Positions 34,200 to 43,487 of a DNA stretch of 64,000 bases are shown here, piece after piece. The notes under the pieces were generated by a model, which was not told where the DNA came from, did no database searches, and was given only the letters and a program-made list of their open reading frames with translations. Positions within the stretch are counted from its first letter, which is position 1, and each line of letters opens with the position of its first letter. The translations under genes and the position numbers were made by a program. Origin of the DNA: Salinimicrobium marinum (GTDB taxonomy: Bacteria; Bacteroidota; Bacteroidia; Flavobacteriales; Flavobacteriaceae); contig NZ_BMXB01000016.1 in NCBI RefSeq assembly GCF_014651535.1, positions 25,464 through 89,463 of the forward strand, given 5' to 3'.

Positions 34200-35309
34200 C
34201 TAATGCTCTATAAGTACCCGCTTTACTCGTTGAGAGATACCGGTAATTAATTCATAAGAAATAGTGTTCCCTGCTTCGGCAAAATCTGTGGCGCGTTGTG
34301 GGCCTCCAAAAACGATTACCTCATCTCCTTCTTTACAATCAATATCTGTAACATCGGTCATGATCATGTCCATACATACATTTCCAATGATGGGCGCATA
34401 CTTTCCGCCTATAAATACTCCAATGGTTCCATTGCCGTATTCTCTTTTTATCCCGTCGGCATAACCGATTGGGAGAGTGGCTGTTTTGGTAGGTTTTTCT
34501 GCAGTAAAGGCCCGGTTATAACCCACAGAATCTCCTTTCTTAATGTGATGGATCTGTGAAATTATGGTTTTTAAAGTGGCTACCGGTTTCAGTTTTTCAT
34601 CTTCACTTTTTTCATTTCCGTAGCCGTATAGGCCAATCCCGCTTCTTACCATGTCAAAAGCAGCTTCGGGATAGTTTATTATCCCGGAAGTATTACAGAT
34701 ATGAAGCAGAGGCTCGTATTTCAGCTGATCAAAAAGCCGGATAGCAATGCGTTGAAAAGTATGAATTTGCTGCAGGGTAAATTCCCGTTCCCGCCAGTCT
34801 TCACTGGCCGAAAGATGTGAAAAAACCGAGGCGGCCTTCACAGAATTTGTTGCGTTTAATCTGCCGGTAACCATTTCAACTTCTTCTTCCGAAAGGCCGA
34901 GTCTGTTCATTCCGGTATTGAATTTAAGATGTACCGGAAAATTTTTCTGATTCAGTTTTTCAGCAGTTGAAATAAATTCTTTCAGAACAAAGTCACTGTA
35001 TAAGCTTGGTTCCAGGCAATATTCCACCAGACTCTCGTAATTTGCCGACTGCGGATGAAATACCATGATAGGAAGTTCAATCCCTGCTTCCCGAAGTGCA
35101 ATTCCTTCAGAAATATAGGCTACGGCCACATAATCTGCTCCCAGTTCCTTTAATTTCCTTGCGATACCAACTACATCACTCCCATAGCCCGATGCCTTCA
35201 CCACACCCATAAATTTCACATTTGATTCTACTTTAGAACGTAAATAGTGATAATTATGTGCAAGTGCAGTAAGATCGATTTCCAATAAAGTTTCGTGTGC
35301 TACGGGCAT
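34200..35309 (-). CDS. alr: Alanine racemase
   Basis: The 369-residue protein has the PLP-lysine segment VVKASGYGSD (a Bacteroidota variant of VKANAYGHG) and the C-terminal catalytic tyrosine region DSVGYNRAFTAEKPTKTATLPIGYADG. It interconverts L- and D-alanine for peptidoglycan. Its start lies one base after the tdk stop, so tdk-alr are cotranscribed and probably translationally coupled. Confidence 0.95.
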   Translation of the reverse strand: MPVAHETLLEIDLTALAHNYHYLRSKVESNVKFMGVVKASGYGSDVVGIARKLKELGADYVAVAYISEGIALREAGIELPIMVFHPQSANYESLVEYCLEPSLYSDFVLKEFISTAEKLNQKNFPVHLKFNTGMNRLGLSEEEVEMVTGRLNATNSVKAASVFSHLSASEDWREREFTLQQIHTFQRIAIRLFDQLKYEPLLHICNTSGIINYPEAAFDMVRSGIGLYGYGNEKSEDEKLKPVATLKTIISQIHHIKKGDSVGYNRAFTAEKPTKTATLPIGYADGIKREYGNGTIGVFIGGKYAPIIGNVCMDMIMTDVTDIDCKEGDEVIVFGGPQRATDFAEAGNTISYELITGISQRVKRVLIEH

Positions 35310-35310
35310 G

Positions 35311-35946
35311 TTATACTTTTTTGGAGGTGATTTCTTCAGGATCCTTAACCTCCAGCGTTTTCACCTTTTCTTTTAGCCTGGCTTTGTAAAATGCAGCGCG
35401 GCTCAAAGGTTCATATTCTTCGGTTTCTCCTAGTAATACAAGATCTTCACTGGCAGCTTTTCTATAACTGTATTGGGCAAGGTTTCCTGTGCGGGTACAA
35501 ACAGCATGGACTTTGGTAACATATTCGGCAGTGGCCATAAGGTTTGGCATAGGTCCAAAGGGATTTCCTTTAAAATCCATATCAAGACCCGCTACAATAA
35601 CCCTTATGCCTTTATTGGCAAGGTCATTACAAACAGAAACTATTTCTTCATCAAAGAATTGAGCTTCGTCAATTCCTACCACATCACAATCATCGGCAAG
35701 GATTCTTATGTTTGCCGCAGCAGGAACAGGAGTAGACCGTATCTCATTGGAGTCATGGGAGACCACCATTTCTTCATTGTATCGAATATCAACGGCAGGT
35801 TTAAAAATTTCAACTTTTTGTTTGGCAAATTTGGCACGTTTGAGTCGGCGAATCAATTCTTCGGTCTTTCCCGAGAACATAGAACCGCAGATAACTTCTA
35901 TCCATCCAAATTGCTCCTTATGATTTACTGTATTTTCGAGAAACAT
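35311..35946 (-). CDS. tdk: Thymidine kinase
   Basis: The 211-residue type II thymidine kinase has the P-loop [19 protein letters not shown] and the substrate loop [19 protein letters not shown]. The usual zinc-binding cysteine set is reduced: [15 protein letters not shown] has one cysteine where CxxC is common. This is probably a zinc-free lasso. It salvages thymidine to dTMP. It heads the tdk-alr unit and is divergent from the gene at 36047. Confidence 0.95.
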   Translation of the reverse strand: MFLENTVNHKEQFGWIEVICGSMFSGKTEELIRRLKRAKFAKQKVEIFKPAVDIRYNEEMVVSHDSNEIRSTPVPAAANIRILADDCDVVGIDEAQFFDEEIVSVCNDLANKGIRVIVAGLDMDFKGNPFGPMPNLMATAEYVTKVHAVCTRTGNLAQYSYRKAASEDLVLLGETEEYEPLSRAAFYKARLKEKVKTLEVKDPEEITSKKV

Positions 35947-35998
35947 TTTGTATTTTTCAAGACGAAAAAGCGAACTTCGCTTTCGTATAAAGGTGATA

Positions 35999-36006
35999 CA
36001 AATTTA
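35999..36006 (-). promoter_or_regulatory. Bacteroidota -7 element for tdk-alr
   Basis: On the minus strand this reads TAAATTTG, an exact TAnnTTTG match, about 53 nt upstream of the tdk start. A small GCGAA/TTCGC hairpin lies in the predicted leader (about 35968-35981). Confidence 0.5.
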
Positions 36007-36046
36007 TTAAAAATACAACCGCATTTAATCCCTAAGCAGGAAAGTT

Positions 36047-36799
36047 ATGAAAAAGCAATTGAAAGAGGAATTAATAACTTTAGCTGAAAAAGTACTGTCT
36101 TTAAAGCAACAGGAGTCTATTGATTCTGAAGAATTAAAGAAGTTGGCCAAGGATCTGTACGAAAGATTAACGATTTTAAATTTTACTGAAAAACATCTTT
36201 TTTCTGCAGAAGTTTCTGAAGAAAAAGAGACCAGAGAACCTGAAAAGCAAATAACTCCTACCGAAGAGAAAAAACAGCCTAAGCAGGAGGAAGAACCAGA
36301 CAGGTTTGCACCCGACGGAACACTTTTTAACGATTCTGAAGCTATCACCGAACCAAATACCGAAAAGATCAAGGATATAGTAGCACAAATGCCACCGGAA
36401 TCTCAGAAATTTGATGAGATGCTCGACCATATCATTCCAAAAAACTACAAGAAGAACGATATGGAAGATATTGGTGGAGTACATTATGATCACCTCCCGC
36501 AGTTTGAACCTGTGACTTCAAGATCAACACCCGAAGCTGATAAACCAAGATCTATAAATGACCGGTTAAAAAAGACGTTTCAAATAGGGATCAATGACAG
36601 GCACGCATTTGTAAAGCACCTTTTTGAAGGAAGTACGGCCGATTACAACCGCGTACTTTCGCAGCTAAATACCATGAAAAACAAGGAGGAAGCAGTAAAT
36701 TTTGTGCTGAACATGGTGAAGCCTGATTATAATAACTGGGAAGGAAAAGAGGAGTATGAAATCCGGTTTCTGGCAATAGTAGAAAGCAAATTTGAGTAA
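36047..36799 (+). CDS. Conserved hypothetical protein upstream of rsmI
   Basis: This 250-residue soluble protein has an N-terminal helical region (1-45), a charged Glu/Lys-rich disordered middle (about 55-100) and a conserved-looking C-terminal helical domain (about 165-250) with INDRHAFVKHLFEGS and YNRVLSQLNTMKN. I do not recognise a characterised family, but this type of protein next to rsmI is familiar in Bacteroidota. It lies only 16 nt ahead of the rsmI ATG, so the two are cotranscribed and a link to ribosome function is conceivable. Confidence 0.75.
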   Translation: MKKQLKEELITLAEKVLSLKQQESIDSEELKKLAKDLYERLTILNFTEKHLFSAEVSEEKETREPEKQITPTEEKKQPKQEEEPDRFAPDGTLFNDSEAITEPNTEKIKDIVAQMPPESQKFDEMLDHIIPKNYKKNDMEDIGGVHYDHLPQFEPVTSRSTPEADKPRSINDRLKKTFQIGINDRHAFVKHLFEGSTADYNRVLSQLNTMKNKEEAVNFVLNMVKPDYNNWEGKEEYEIRFLAIVESKFE

Positions 36800-36815
36800 A
36801 GAGGCACAAAGGCCA

Positions 36816-37487
36816 ATGGCAAAATTATTTTTGGTACCCACCCCAATTGGAAATCTGGATGATATGACCTTCAGGGCTGTCAGTGTTTTAAAGGAAGTGG
36901 ACACAATTCTTGCAGAAGACACCCGCAATAGCGGGAAACTATTGAAACATTTCGGTATCAATACACATATGCACAGCCATCATATGCATAATGAGCATAA
37001 AACCGTGGAAGGAATCGTGCAGCAAATAAAAAACGGAAAAACCTACGCCCTCATTAGTGATGCCGGAACTCCCGCCATTAGTGACCCCGGATTTTTACTT
37101 ACCCGCGCCTGCGTTGAGGCTGGAATTGAAGTAGACTGCCTACCCGGCGCAACTGCTTTTGTACCTGCCCTGGTGAACAGCGGATTCCCCAACGATAAAT
37201 TTGTGTTTGAAGGTTTTCTTCCGGTGAAGAAAGGCCGGCAGACGAGGTTAAAACTTCTTGCAGATGAAACCCGGACCATCATTTTTTACGAATCTCCGCA
37301 TAAGCTGATCAAGACGCTATCTCATTTTGTGGAGTTCTTTGGCGAAGATCGGCCGGTCTCGGTTTCCCGGGAAATTACCAAGCTTCACGAAGAAACAATT
37401 CGTGGTACAGCGACAGAAGTGCTGGAGCATTATACCCAAAAGCCTCCTAAAGGAGAAATTGTAATTGTGGTAGGGGGAAAGAAATAG
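36816..37487 (+). CDS. rsmI: 16S rRNA (cytidine-1402-2'-O)-methyltransferase
   Basis: The 223-residue protein begins AKLFLVPTPIGNLDDMT, the standard RsmI start, and contains AEDTRNSGKLLKHF, LISDAGTPAISDPG and LPGATAFVPALVNSG of the tetrapyrrole-methylase-like fold. It methylates the 2'-OH of C1402 in 16S rRNA. ATG 36816 is chosen. An in-frame TTG at 36792 would overlap the previous gene and add eight non-conserved residues. Confidence 0.95.
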   Translation: MAKLFLVPTPIGNLDDMTFRAVSVLKEVDTILAEDTRNSGKLLKHFGINTHMHSHHMHNEHKTVEGIVQQIKNGKTYALISDAGTPAISDPGFLLTRACVEAGIEVDCLPGATAFVPALVNSGFPNDKFVFEGFLPVKKGRQTRLKLLADETRTIIFYESPHKLIKTLSHFVEFFGEDRPVSVSREITKLHEETIRGTATEVLEHYTQKPPKGEIVIVVGGKK

Positions 37488-37539
37488 AAAATAAAGTTAG
37501 AAGTAGGTTGTAAACAATGCATAATGAAACCTTTCAAAC

Positions 37540-37842
37540 ATGAAAAACCCCGCCTTATTACTTCTTTTCCTTTTTGTGTTTTTGAGTTGTGACAGTGACG
37601 ATTCTGTTGATCCCATAACTAAAATAGCCACCATTTATATCGATGAATCTGAAGTTGACAATTGTTTCTACACTATAAAAACTGAGAATAATGAAGTTTT
37701 CACCACAAACAATTTACCGGGTGAATATTCAGAAAGTACTTTTGAATCCCGAATAATATATCGGGTAACTGAAGAAATATGCAACTGTGGTTTTGCTGGA
37801 TCTCTGGTTAAAATAGAGATCGTAAAACTCGTTGAAATATAA
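37540..37842 (+). CDS. Small lipoprotein
   Basis: The 100-residue protein has a clear lipobox (VFLSC, Cys17) followed by DSDDS, which suggests surface export. The mature part of about 80 residues is beta-rich, with three further cysteines (NCF, CNC). No family is recognised. It stands alone between rsmI and the oppositely oriented lipoprotein gene. Confidence 0.72.
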   Translation: MKNPALLLLFLFVFLSCDSDDSVDPITKIATIYIDESEVDNCFYTIKTENNEVFTTNNLPGEYSESTFESRIIYRVTEEICNCGFAGSLVKIEIVKLVEI

Positions 37843-38003
37843 AAAAATTAAGTTCCGGGAAAAGGACAGTATGCAATGTTCCCATTTTCTGTAGCTGATT
37901 ATCTGAAGACAATCACGCTCATCCATGAAAACTGTTTTTATAAGTGTGAAAAACGCCTGTAAAATATGAAGTTAATAACAGGCAATCTTAAGCTTTTATT
38001 TCT

Positions 38004-38384
38004 TTACTCGTTTACCACAATCTTAAGCGTCAGGATATTTTTGGCTACTATTTCGCTCCCGCCGGCAGATATATTCGTGGTGATCTCCACCTCATCTGTT
38101 CCGGTAAAGCCGGTCTCAGGCTCATAAACGTAATAAATCCCGGCATCACGTCTCAGTTCACTCACCTTCGCATTATTGGGTTTTTTTGTAATTACCGGGC
38201 CACCTTCGGTTGGATAATTTTCCATGATCTGATATTTGTGTTGGGTATCTTCAGAAGCTTTAGCAGAAATTTCCCAGGTATCTTCGCTGTAGGTCTTTTT
38301 CATATCATTTTCATCTTCACTATTGGAACAGCCTGTCAAAATGATCCCGATGTATAGCATACAAAATATGAGTGTCTTTTTCAT
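38004..38384 (-). CDS. Lipoprotein with Ig-like mature region
   Basis: The 126-residue protein has a lipobox (ILTGC, Cys19) followed by SNSEDEND. The mature part is beta-strand rich and ends GFTGTDEVEITTNISAGGSEIVAKNILTLKIVV, a pattern seen in cadherin-like/Big_9-type Ig-fold repeats (tGtDsftY-like). Its function is unknown. It lies 93 nt beyond the ade stop codon region on the same strand as ade, and is probably transcribed separately. Confidence 0.72.
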   Translation of the reverse strand: MKKTLIFCMLYIGIILTGCSNSEDENDMKKTYSEDTWEISAKASEDTQHKYQIMENYPTEGGPVITKKPNNAKVSELRRDAGIYYVYEPETGFTGTDEVEITTNISAGGSEIVAKNILTLKIVVNE

Positions 38385-38477
38385 AACTTTCTGTTTTTGC
38401 GAAGATTAAATTTAATAAAAAAATAATAGATCATGCAGTCAGTAGGCTATTCTCAAGAAAAATGTCCCGGCAAACTT

Positions 38478-40118
38478 CTAATAACGTCCGGTTTTTTCCT
38501 CAAAAATATCTACAAAACCGAATTTTTTACCGCTGAACAATCCTTTGTCTGAAATTTTAAGGTCGGGAATTACCAGCAAAGCCATAAAAGAAAGGGACAT
38601 AAAAGGTGCTTTTAAGGTGCTGCCCAGTTCTTTTGCCATTGCATCTATTTCCTGGTATAATTTACCAGTTTCCCAGCCATTCCTGTCACTAATTATTCCG
38701 GCAACCGGAAGTGGTAGTATCCTTTTGTCTTCTCTGTTCACAGCACAAATCCCTCCGTTATTCTCTATAATGAGGTTTACAGCTGTGCATAATTCTTCAT
38801 CTGTGGTACCTACGGCGATAATGTTATGGGAATCATGGGCTACAGAACTTGCTATGGCACCCTTTTTTAATCCGAAGTTTTTGATGAATGCAACAGCCGG
38901 CGGCCTATTTTCATAACGATTGACCACCGCTATCTTTAAAATATCGGTTTCTGTATCTGATATAAAACTTCCCTGCTTCTCAAGAGGCTTCAGGTGTAGT
39001 TCATTTGTTATTAATTCTCCATCTACAGCTTCTATAACTTTTACAAGTGCTTTCGTGGCCGGTAATTGGAAATCTTCAGGAGTTTTGGGAGAAATGTTGA
39101 AGTTATTCGGTTTTTCAAAAGCAACGGAAGGAATTTTTGAGGTGCCGTTTTCAGCTACCAGTTCTCCGTCGATATAGGTCTGTAATACCTCGAATTCCTG
39201 AAGGTCCTTTACTACAATAAAATCGGCAGGATCCCCTATTTTCAGTAATCCAACATTCATATTGTAATGCTCTGCAGGGTTCACACAAGCTACTTGTAAA
39301 ACCTTGAAAACATCAATTCCCCTGGCGACTGCACGTGCGCATAACTGATTTATATGGCCGAGGATCAAATCATCGGGATGTTTGTCATCTGAGCAGAACA
39401 TCATATTTTCATGATGGTCAGGAAGCAAATCTATGAGTGCATCAAAATTTTTGGCCGCACTTCCTTCCCTTATAATTACCTTCATGCCAAGAGACAGTTT
39501 TTCTTCTGCCTCTTCATAGGTGTAGCATTCATGATCTGTAGTGATTCCGGCTTCTATGTATTTCTTTGCCTCTTTGCCACGCAATCCCGGGGCATGACCA
39601 TCTACAGGCTTGTTGAACTGCCTGGCATAGAATATTTTTTTATAAACTTCTTTGTCGTCATTTAAAACCCCTGGATAATTCATCATTTCTGTGAGATAGT
39701 GAATTTCAGGAAGTTCCAGTAGCTCCTTCACGTCTTCGGCATTTATTACAGCTCCAGCAGATTCAAAAGTAGTGGCAGGCACACAAGAAGGGGCTCCAAA
39801 ATGGAATTTAAGTGGAACTTTTTTGCCATTTTCGATCATGAAATGCACCCCCTCTTTTCCAAGGACATTAGCAATCTCATGAGGATCGGAAACAGTGGCA
39901 ACCGTACCGTGAAGCACTGCCATTCTTGCAAATTCCGATGGCACCAGCATGGAACTTTCAATGTGGATATGCGCATCAATAAATCCCGGAAGGATAAAAT
40001 TTCTGATCTGGTGCTTCTTTTCCCTGATCTCAGTAATCCGGCCTTTTCCGAGTGTAATTTCAGCAGAAAAGATCCGTTTATTTTGAATGTCTACAAGTTG
40101 GCCCTGTATAATTTCCAT
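38478..40118 (-). CDS. ade: Adenine deaminase
   Basis: The 546-residue amidohydrolase has the metal site [15 protein letters not shown], then [28 protein letters not shown] and the C-terminal ade domain ([13 protein letters not shown]). It deaminates adenine to hypoxanthine in purine salvage. The length is normal for Ade of the metal-dependent type. It is a single minus-strand gene divergent from the HopJ-family gene. Confidence 0.95.
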   Translation of the reverse strand: MEIIQGQLVDIQNKRIFSAEITLGKGRITEIREKKHQIRNFILPGFIDAHIHIESSMLVPSEFARMAVLHGTVATVSDPHEIANVLGKEGVHFMIENGKKVPLKFHFGAPSCVPATTFESAGAVINAEDVKELLELPEIHYLTEMMNYPGVLNDDKEVYKKIFYARQFNKPVDGHAPGLRGKEAKKYIEAGITTDHECYTYEEAEEKLSLGMKVIIREGSAAKNFDALIDLLPDHHENMMFCSDDKHPDDLILGHINQLCARAVARGIDVFKVLQVACVNPAEHYNMNVGLLKIGDPADFIVVKDLQEFEVLQTYIDGELVAENGTSKIPSVAFEKPNNFNISPKTPEDFQLPATKALVKVIEAVDGELITNELHLKPLEKQGSFISDTETDILKIAVVNRYENRPPAVAFIKNFGLKKGAIASSVAHDSHNIIAVGTTDEELCTAVNLIIENNGGICAVNREDKRILPLPVAGIISDRNGWETGKLYQEIDAMAKELGSTLKAPFMSLSFMALLVIPDLKISDKGLFSGKKFGFVDIFEEKTGRY

Positions 40119-40175
40119 AGAAAATTTTTTAGAGGAGCGAAATTAGGCATTATAAGCCTTTACTGAAAGTATAAT

Positions 40176-40206
40176 TTTGACGCGGCCGAGTATTTCGGCA
40201 TCTTTG
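40176..40206 (+). promoter_or_regulatory. Bacteroidota promoter for the HopJ-family gene
   Basis: TTTG (40176-40179), a 19-nt spacer and CATCTTTG (40199-40206) match the -33/-7 pattern with one mismatch. Transcription would start near 40213, so translation must start at ATG 40225 and not at an in-frame ATG within the promoter at 40177. Confidence 0.68.
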
Positions 40207-40224
40207 CAGAAAAGAGACAATAGT

Positions 40225-40581
40225 ATGAAAATTGGAGATTTCATAGACAAACTGAAAAAGAATCCGCAGGCAAATTCATTTTCCAGAACGATGGAGGTTA
40301 TAGATGAGCATTATGACTTTATTCCTACCGCTTTCAACAACGGAAAACTTGAAAATTTCGCCGGAAAAAATAATGGCAGTTGTAAGATCTTTGCTTTTGC
40401 CAAACGGCAGCAGCTAAGTGAAGAGCTCACCCTGGCCTGTTTCGGAGAATTTTATTTTAAAAATGTGCTTGAAAATCCCGAAGGGAAAGAACACCAAAAT
40501 ATCCGGAATTTTATGAAAACCGGCTGGGCTGGAATAAAATATAAAGGAACGGCATTACGCGAAAAGTTTTTAATACATTAA
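40225..40581 (+). CDS. HopJ type III effector-family protein
   Basis: The 118-residue protein fits the PF08888-type HopJ family: MKIGDFIDKLKKNPQANSF, YDFIPTAFNNG, NNGSCKIFAFA and FGEFYFKNVLENPEGKEHQNIRNFM. No type III secretion system is present here, and family members are widespread in free-living marine bacteria, so the name is historical. The function is unknown and the protein is probably cytoplasmic. The start is fixed by the promoter at 40176-40206. recJ follows 15 nt later. Confidence 0.85.
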   Translation: MKIGDFIDKLKKNPQANSFSRTMEVIDEHYDFIPTAFNNGKLENFAGKNNGSCKIFAFAKRQQLSEELTLACFGEFYFKNVLENPEGKEHQNIRNFMKTGWAGIKYKGTALREKFLIH

Positions 40582-40596
40582 TCTGCTTTTATTTTG

Positions 40597-42300
40597 ATGA
40601 ACATGCGCTGGACGCTCAAACCAAAACCCGATCCTGAAAAAGTGGCCGTGCTTGCCAAAACGCTCGGGGTAGACATTCCGGTGGCTTCTTTGCTGGTGCA
40701 GCGCGGCATCGAATCTTTTGAGGATGCTAAGAAATTCTTTCGTCCTTCCCTGGAGGATTTGCATGATCCGTTTTTGATGCAAGACATGGAAAAGGCTGTT
40801 CTTCGCATCGAGAAAGCGATAGAGGAGGGTGAGAATATTATGGTCTATGGGGATTATGACGTTGACGGTACCACCAGCGTTGCTCTTGTTTCTTCCTATT
40901 TGAAAACCTTTTATCCAAATATTGCTACTTACATTCCAGATCGTTATGATGAAGGATATGGCGTATCCTATAAAGGAATAGATTTCGCTTCCGATAATGA
41001 TATAAGCCTTATCATAGCACTCGATTGTGGTATCAAAGCTATAGAGAAAGTAAGCTATGCTTCAGAAAAAGGAATAGATTTCGTGATCTGCGACCACCAC
41101 AGGCCGGGTGCAGAGATTCCGGCTGCTGTGGCTGTACTTGATCCAAAGCGACAGGATTGTGAGTATCCGTACAAGGAGCTGTGTGGCTGCGGAGTAGGTT
41201 TTAAATTGCTGCAGGCGCTCGGTTCCCGCAGAGGTGAAACCATTGAAAACCTTATTCCATACCTTGACCTTGTTGCCACCGCAATAGGGGCCGATATTGT
41301 TCCTGTTACAGGTGAAAACAGAATTCTTGCCTATCATGGGCTTCGGGTGATCAATGCTGCGCCACGTGCAGGATTTAAAGCTATTCTGGAGCAGGTGAAG
41401 AAAGAAACACTTACCATTACAGATGTTGTTTTTATCATAGCCCCACGTATCAACGCCGCCGGTAGAATGAAACATGGACTTCACGCGGTGAACCTTCTTA
41501 CCGAAGAGAACGAAGAAACCGCCAGGCATTTCGCTTCAGAAATTGAGATCTTCAATTCAGATCGAAAAGATGCCGATAAATCAATTACTGCCGAAGCCTT
41601 ACTGCAAATTGAGGCTGCCAAAGAACAGGAGCGGTTCACGACAGTAGTCTATCAGGAGAACTGGCATAAAGGTGTTATTGGAATTGTGGCTTCTCGACTT
41701 ACAGAAACCTATTACCGGCCCACGCTGGTCTTCACCAGGAGTGGGAATAAACTGGCGGCTTCTGCAAGATCTGTCAAGGGATTTGATGTGTATGATGCGC
41801 TGGAGTGCTGCAGTGAACATATAGAACAGTTTGGAGGACATAAATATGCCGCAGGATTCACAATGCTGGAATCTCAATATGAAGATTTTAAACTGAAATT
41901 TGAAGAGGTGGTTTCAGGAAGTATAGATAAAAACCTGCTAATTCCCGAGATAGCCATTGATGCTGAAATTTCCCTTACCGATATTACTCCGAAATTCCAC
42001 CGAATCCTGAAGCAATTTGCACCTTTTGGCCCTGATAATATGATGCCCGTTTTTATGACTTCCCAACTTAAGGATGCCGGTTATGCTAAATGCGTGGGTG
42101 GAGATGACCTGCATTTAAAATGTCGTTTTGTAGAAGGGGCTTCAAAAAAATCTTTTGATGCTATAGGATTTAATCTTGGTGGTAAATGTGATTTACTTTC
42201 TAATGGCAATAAAGTGAGAGCAGCCTATTGCATTGATGAAAATGAATGGAATGGCAACGTAAGCATGCAGTTGAAACTTAAAGATATTGTATCGGAATGA
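40597..42300 (+). CDS. recJ: Single-stranded-DNA-specific exonuclease RecJ
   Basis: The 567-residue protein has the DHH phosphoesterase motifs YGDYDVDGTTS, ALDCGIKA and CDHHRPG, then the DHHA1 domain with RINAAGRMKHG and SARSVKGFDVYDAL, and a C-terminal OB-like domain (LTDITPKFHRILKQFAPFGPDN). It degrades single-stranded DNA 5' to 3' in recombination and mismatch repair. ATG 40597 or ATG 40603 could be the start. It is probably cotranscribed with the HopJ-family gene. Confidence 0.95.
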   Translation: MNMRWTLKPKPDPEKVAVLAKTLGVDIPVASLLVQRGIESFEDAKKFFRPSLEDLHDPFLMQDMEKAVLRIEKAIEEGENIMVYGDYDVDGTTSVALVSSYLKTFYPNIATYIPDRYDEGYGVSYKGIDFASDNDISLIIALDCGIKAIEKVSYASEKGIDFVICDHHRPGAEIPAAVAVLDPKRQDCEYPYKELCGCGVGFKLLQALGSRRGETIENLIPYLDLVATAIGADIVPVTGENRILAYHGLRVINAAPRAGFKAILEQVKKETLTITDVVFIIAPRINAAGRMKHGLHAVNLLTEENEETARHFASEIEIFNSDRKDADKSITAEALLQIEAAKEQERFTTVVYQENWHKGVIGIVASRLTETYYRPTLVFTRSGNKLAASARSVKGFDVYDALECCSEHIEQFGGHKYAAGFTMLESQYEDFKLKFEEVVSGSIDKNLLIPEIAIDAEISLTDITPKFHRILKQFAPFGPDNMMPVFMTSQLKDAGYAKCVGGDDLHLKCRFVEGASKKSFDAIGFNLGGKCDLLSNGNKVRAAYCIDENEWNGNVSMQLKLKDIVSE

Positions 42301-42600
42301 TTTTGTAGGTAATTTCCTGAAAATCAGTAAAAAACCATCAAAATTATATTCCATTTCTTACAGGCTGTTTTAATTGATTGTAATTTAACCAGTATCCCTG
42401 TAGTTGGTCTAAAATAATTTATTGAGGCAATAAATTAATCTATATTAGCAAAGCCATAGCATAAGTAGGTTAAGTTCATGGTAGATTTGGGGCAAAGGGA
42501 GGCGGAATATCTATTTCGCCTCCTTTTATTTTTCAGCGGCACATGTGCTTTAGTCAGGTGTTCTGCACCCCAGAATTTAAGGCTTTTTAATTTGCACAAA
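42301..42600. other. Intergenic region between recJ and sodA
   Basis: It contains two hairpin terminators and no supported gene. An open frame at 42478-42816 is antisense to sodA and is rejected. Confidence 0.6.
42494..42528 (+). terminator. Terminator-like hairpin after recJ
   Basis: GGAGGCG and CGCCTCC pair, extended by AAA/TTT, and a T-run follows. It lies about 195 nt beyond the recJ stop, so it could also end an unseen short transcript. Confidence 0.65.
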
Positions 42601-42630
42601 AAAATGCTGCCCAATTGGGCAGCATTTTCT
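42599..42630 (-). terminator. Terminator of sodA (bidirectional)
   Basis: AAAATGCTGCCC and GGGCAGCATTTT are perfect 12-bp arms around AATT, just after the sodA stop on the minus strand. Confidence 0.88.
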
Positions 42631-42651
42631 AAATTATTTTCTTTTCAGGAA

Positions 42652-43260
42652 TTATTTTCCCTGTGCATATCTTCTGGAAACTTCCTCCCAGTTAATTACA
42701 TTAAAAAATGCATCGATATATGCAGGACGTTGGTTTTGGTATTTCAGATAATAAGCGTGCTCCCAAACATCCATTCCAAGGATTGGAGTTCCACCACAGC
42801 CAACATTTGGCATTAATGGATTATCCTGGTTTGCAGAAGAACAAACTTCCACATCTCCTCCTTCATGAACACATAACCATGCCCATCCCGAACCAAACTG
42901 GGTTGCACCTGCTTTCGAAAATTCTTCTTTAAAAGAATCAAATGAACCGAATTTTTTATCGATTGCAGTAGCAAGATCACCGGTTGGTTTTCCTCCTCCG
43001 TCTGGAGACATGATTTCCCAGAAAAGGTTGTGATTATAGTAACCACCACCATTGTTACGAACAGCCTTATCTTTCATATCAAGATTCATAAGGATATTCT
43101 CAATGGTTTTTCCTTCCTGGTCTGTTCCTTCAATAGCTGCATTTAATTTGCTGGTATATCCTGCATGGTGTTTGTCATGATGGATTTCCATTGTTTTTGC
43201 ATCTATGTGAGGCTCTAATGCATCAAATGCATATTTTAATTTTGGTAACTCAAATGCCAT
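42652..43260 (-). CDS. sodA: Superoxide dismutase (Fe/Mn family, Mn-like)
   Basis: The 202-residue protein has the metal-ligand motifs [20 protein letters not shown] and [11 protein letters not shown]. The outer-sphere glutamine lies in SANQDNPLM, the MnSOD-type position; iron enzymes usually have Ala-Gly-Thr there and a Gln elsewhere. It is therefore probably manganese-dependent or cambialistic. There is no signal peptide, so it should be cytoplasmic. It is monocistronic with its own promoter and terminator. Confidence 0.95.
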   Translation of the reverse strand: MAFELPKLKYAFDALEPHIDAKTMEIHHDKHHAGYTSKLNAAIEGTDQEGKTIENILMNLDMKDKAVRNNGGGYYNHNLFWEIMSPDGGGKPTGDLATAIDKKFGSFDSFKEEFSKAGATQFGSGWAWLCVHEGGDVEVCSSANQDNPLMPNVGCGGTPILGMDVWEHAYYLKYQNQRPAYIDAFFNVINWEEVSRRYAQGK

Positions 43261-43300
43261 AATATGTTATGTTTTTTTGATTATTAATTCAGATCAACCC

Positions 43301-43308
43301 CAAATTTA
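43301..43308 (-). promoter_or_regulatory. Bacteroidota -7 element for sodA
   Basis: On the minus strand this reads TAAATTTG, matching TAnnTTTG about 40 nt upstream of the sodA ATG. A clear -33 TTTG is not seen. Confidence 0.5.
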
Positions 43309-43487
43309 GGGATTACCCCGGCTAACTAAAATATTTATATGTTATAAAATCCTTAAAGATTTATGCTTTTACGTGAATTTAGTGTTTATTCAGAAATAAA
43401 TTAACTACAACTATTGAGAAATCAAAAAGATTATGTCCTGATTATAAGCTGCTAAAATTTGATTTTATAATTTCGTAAAAAAATAGC

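Noticed and set aside
40225..40581. HopJ-family gene as evidence for a type III secretion system
   Set aside because: No secretion genes are present, and the family is common in free-living bacteria without such systems.
42478..42816. Open frame of 112 codons on the plus strand
   Set aside because: It runs through two terminator hairpins and then antisense into sodA. The translation has no recognisable domain and is Cys/Leu-rich in the way of chance frames.
43279..43292. TGA...TCA dyad upstream of sodA as a fourth Crp/Fnr site
   Set aside because: The half-sites are eight bases apart instead of six, and the site overlaps the predicted transcription start rather than lying upstream of the -7 element.
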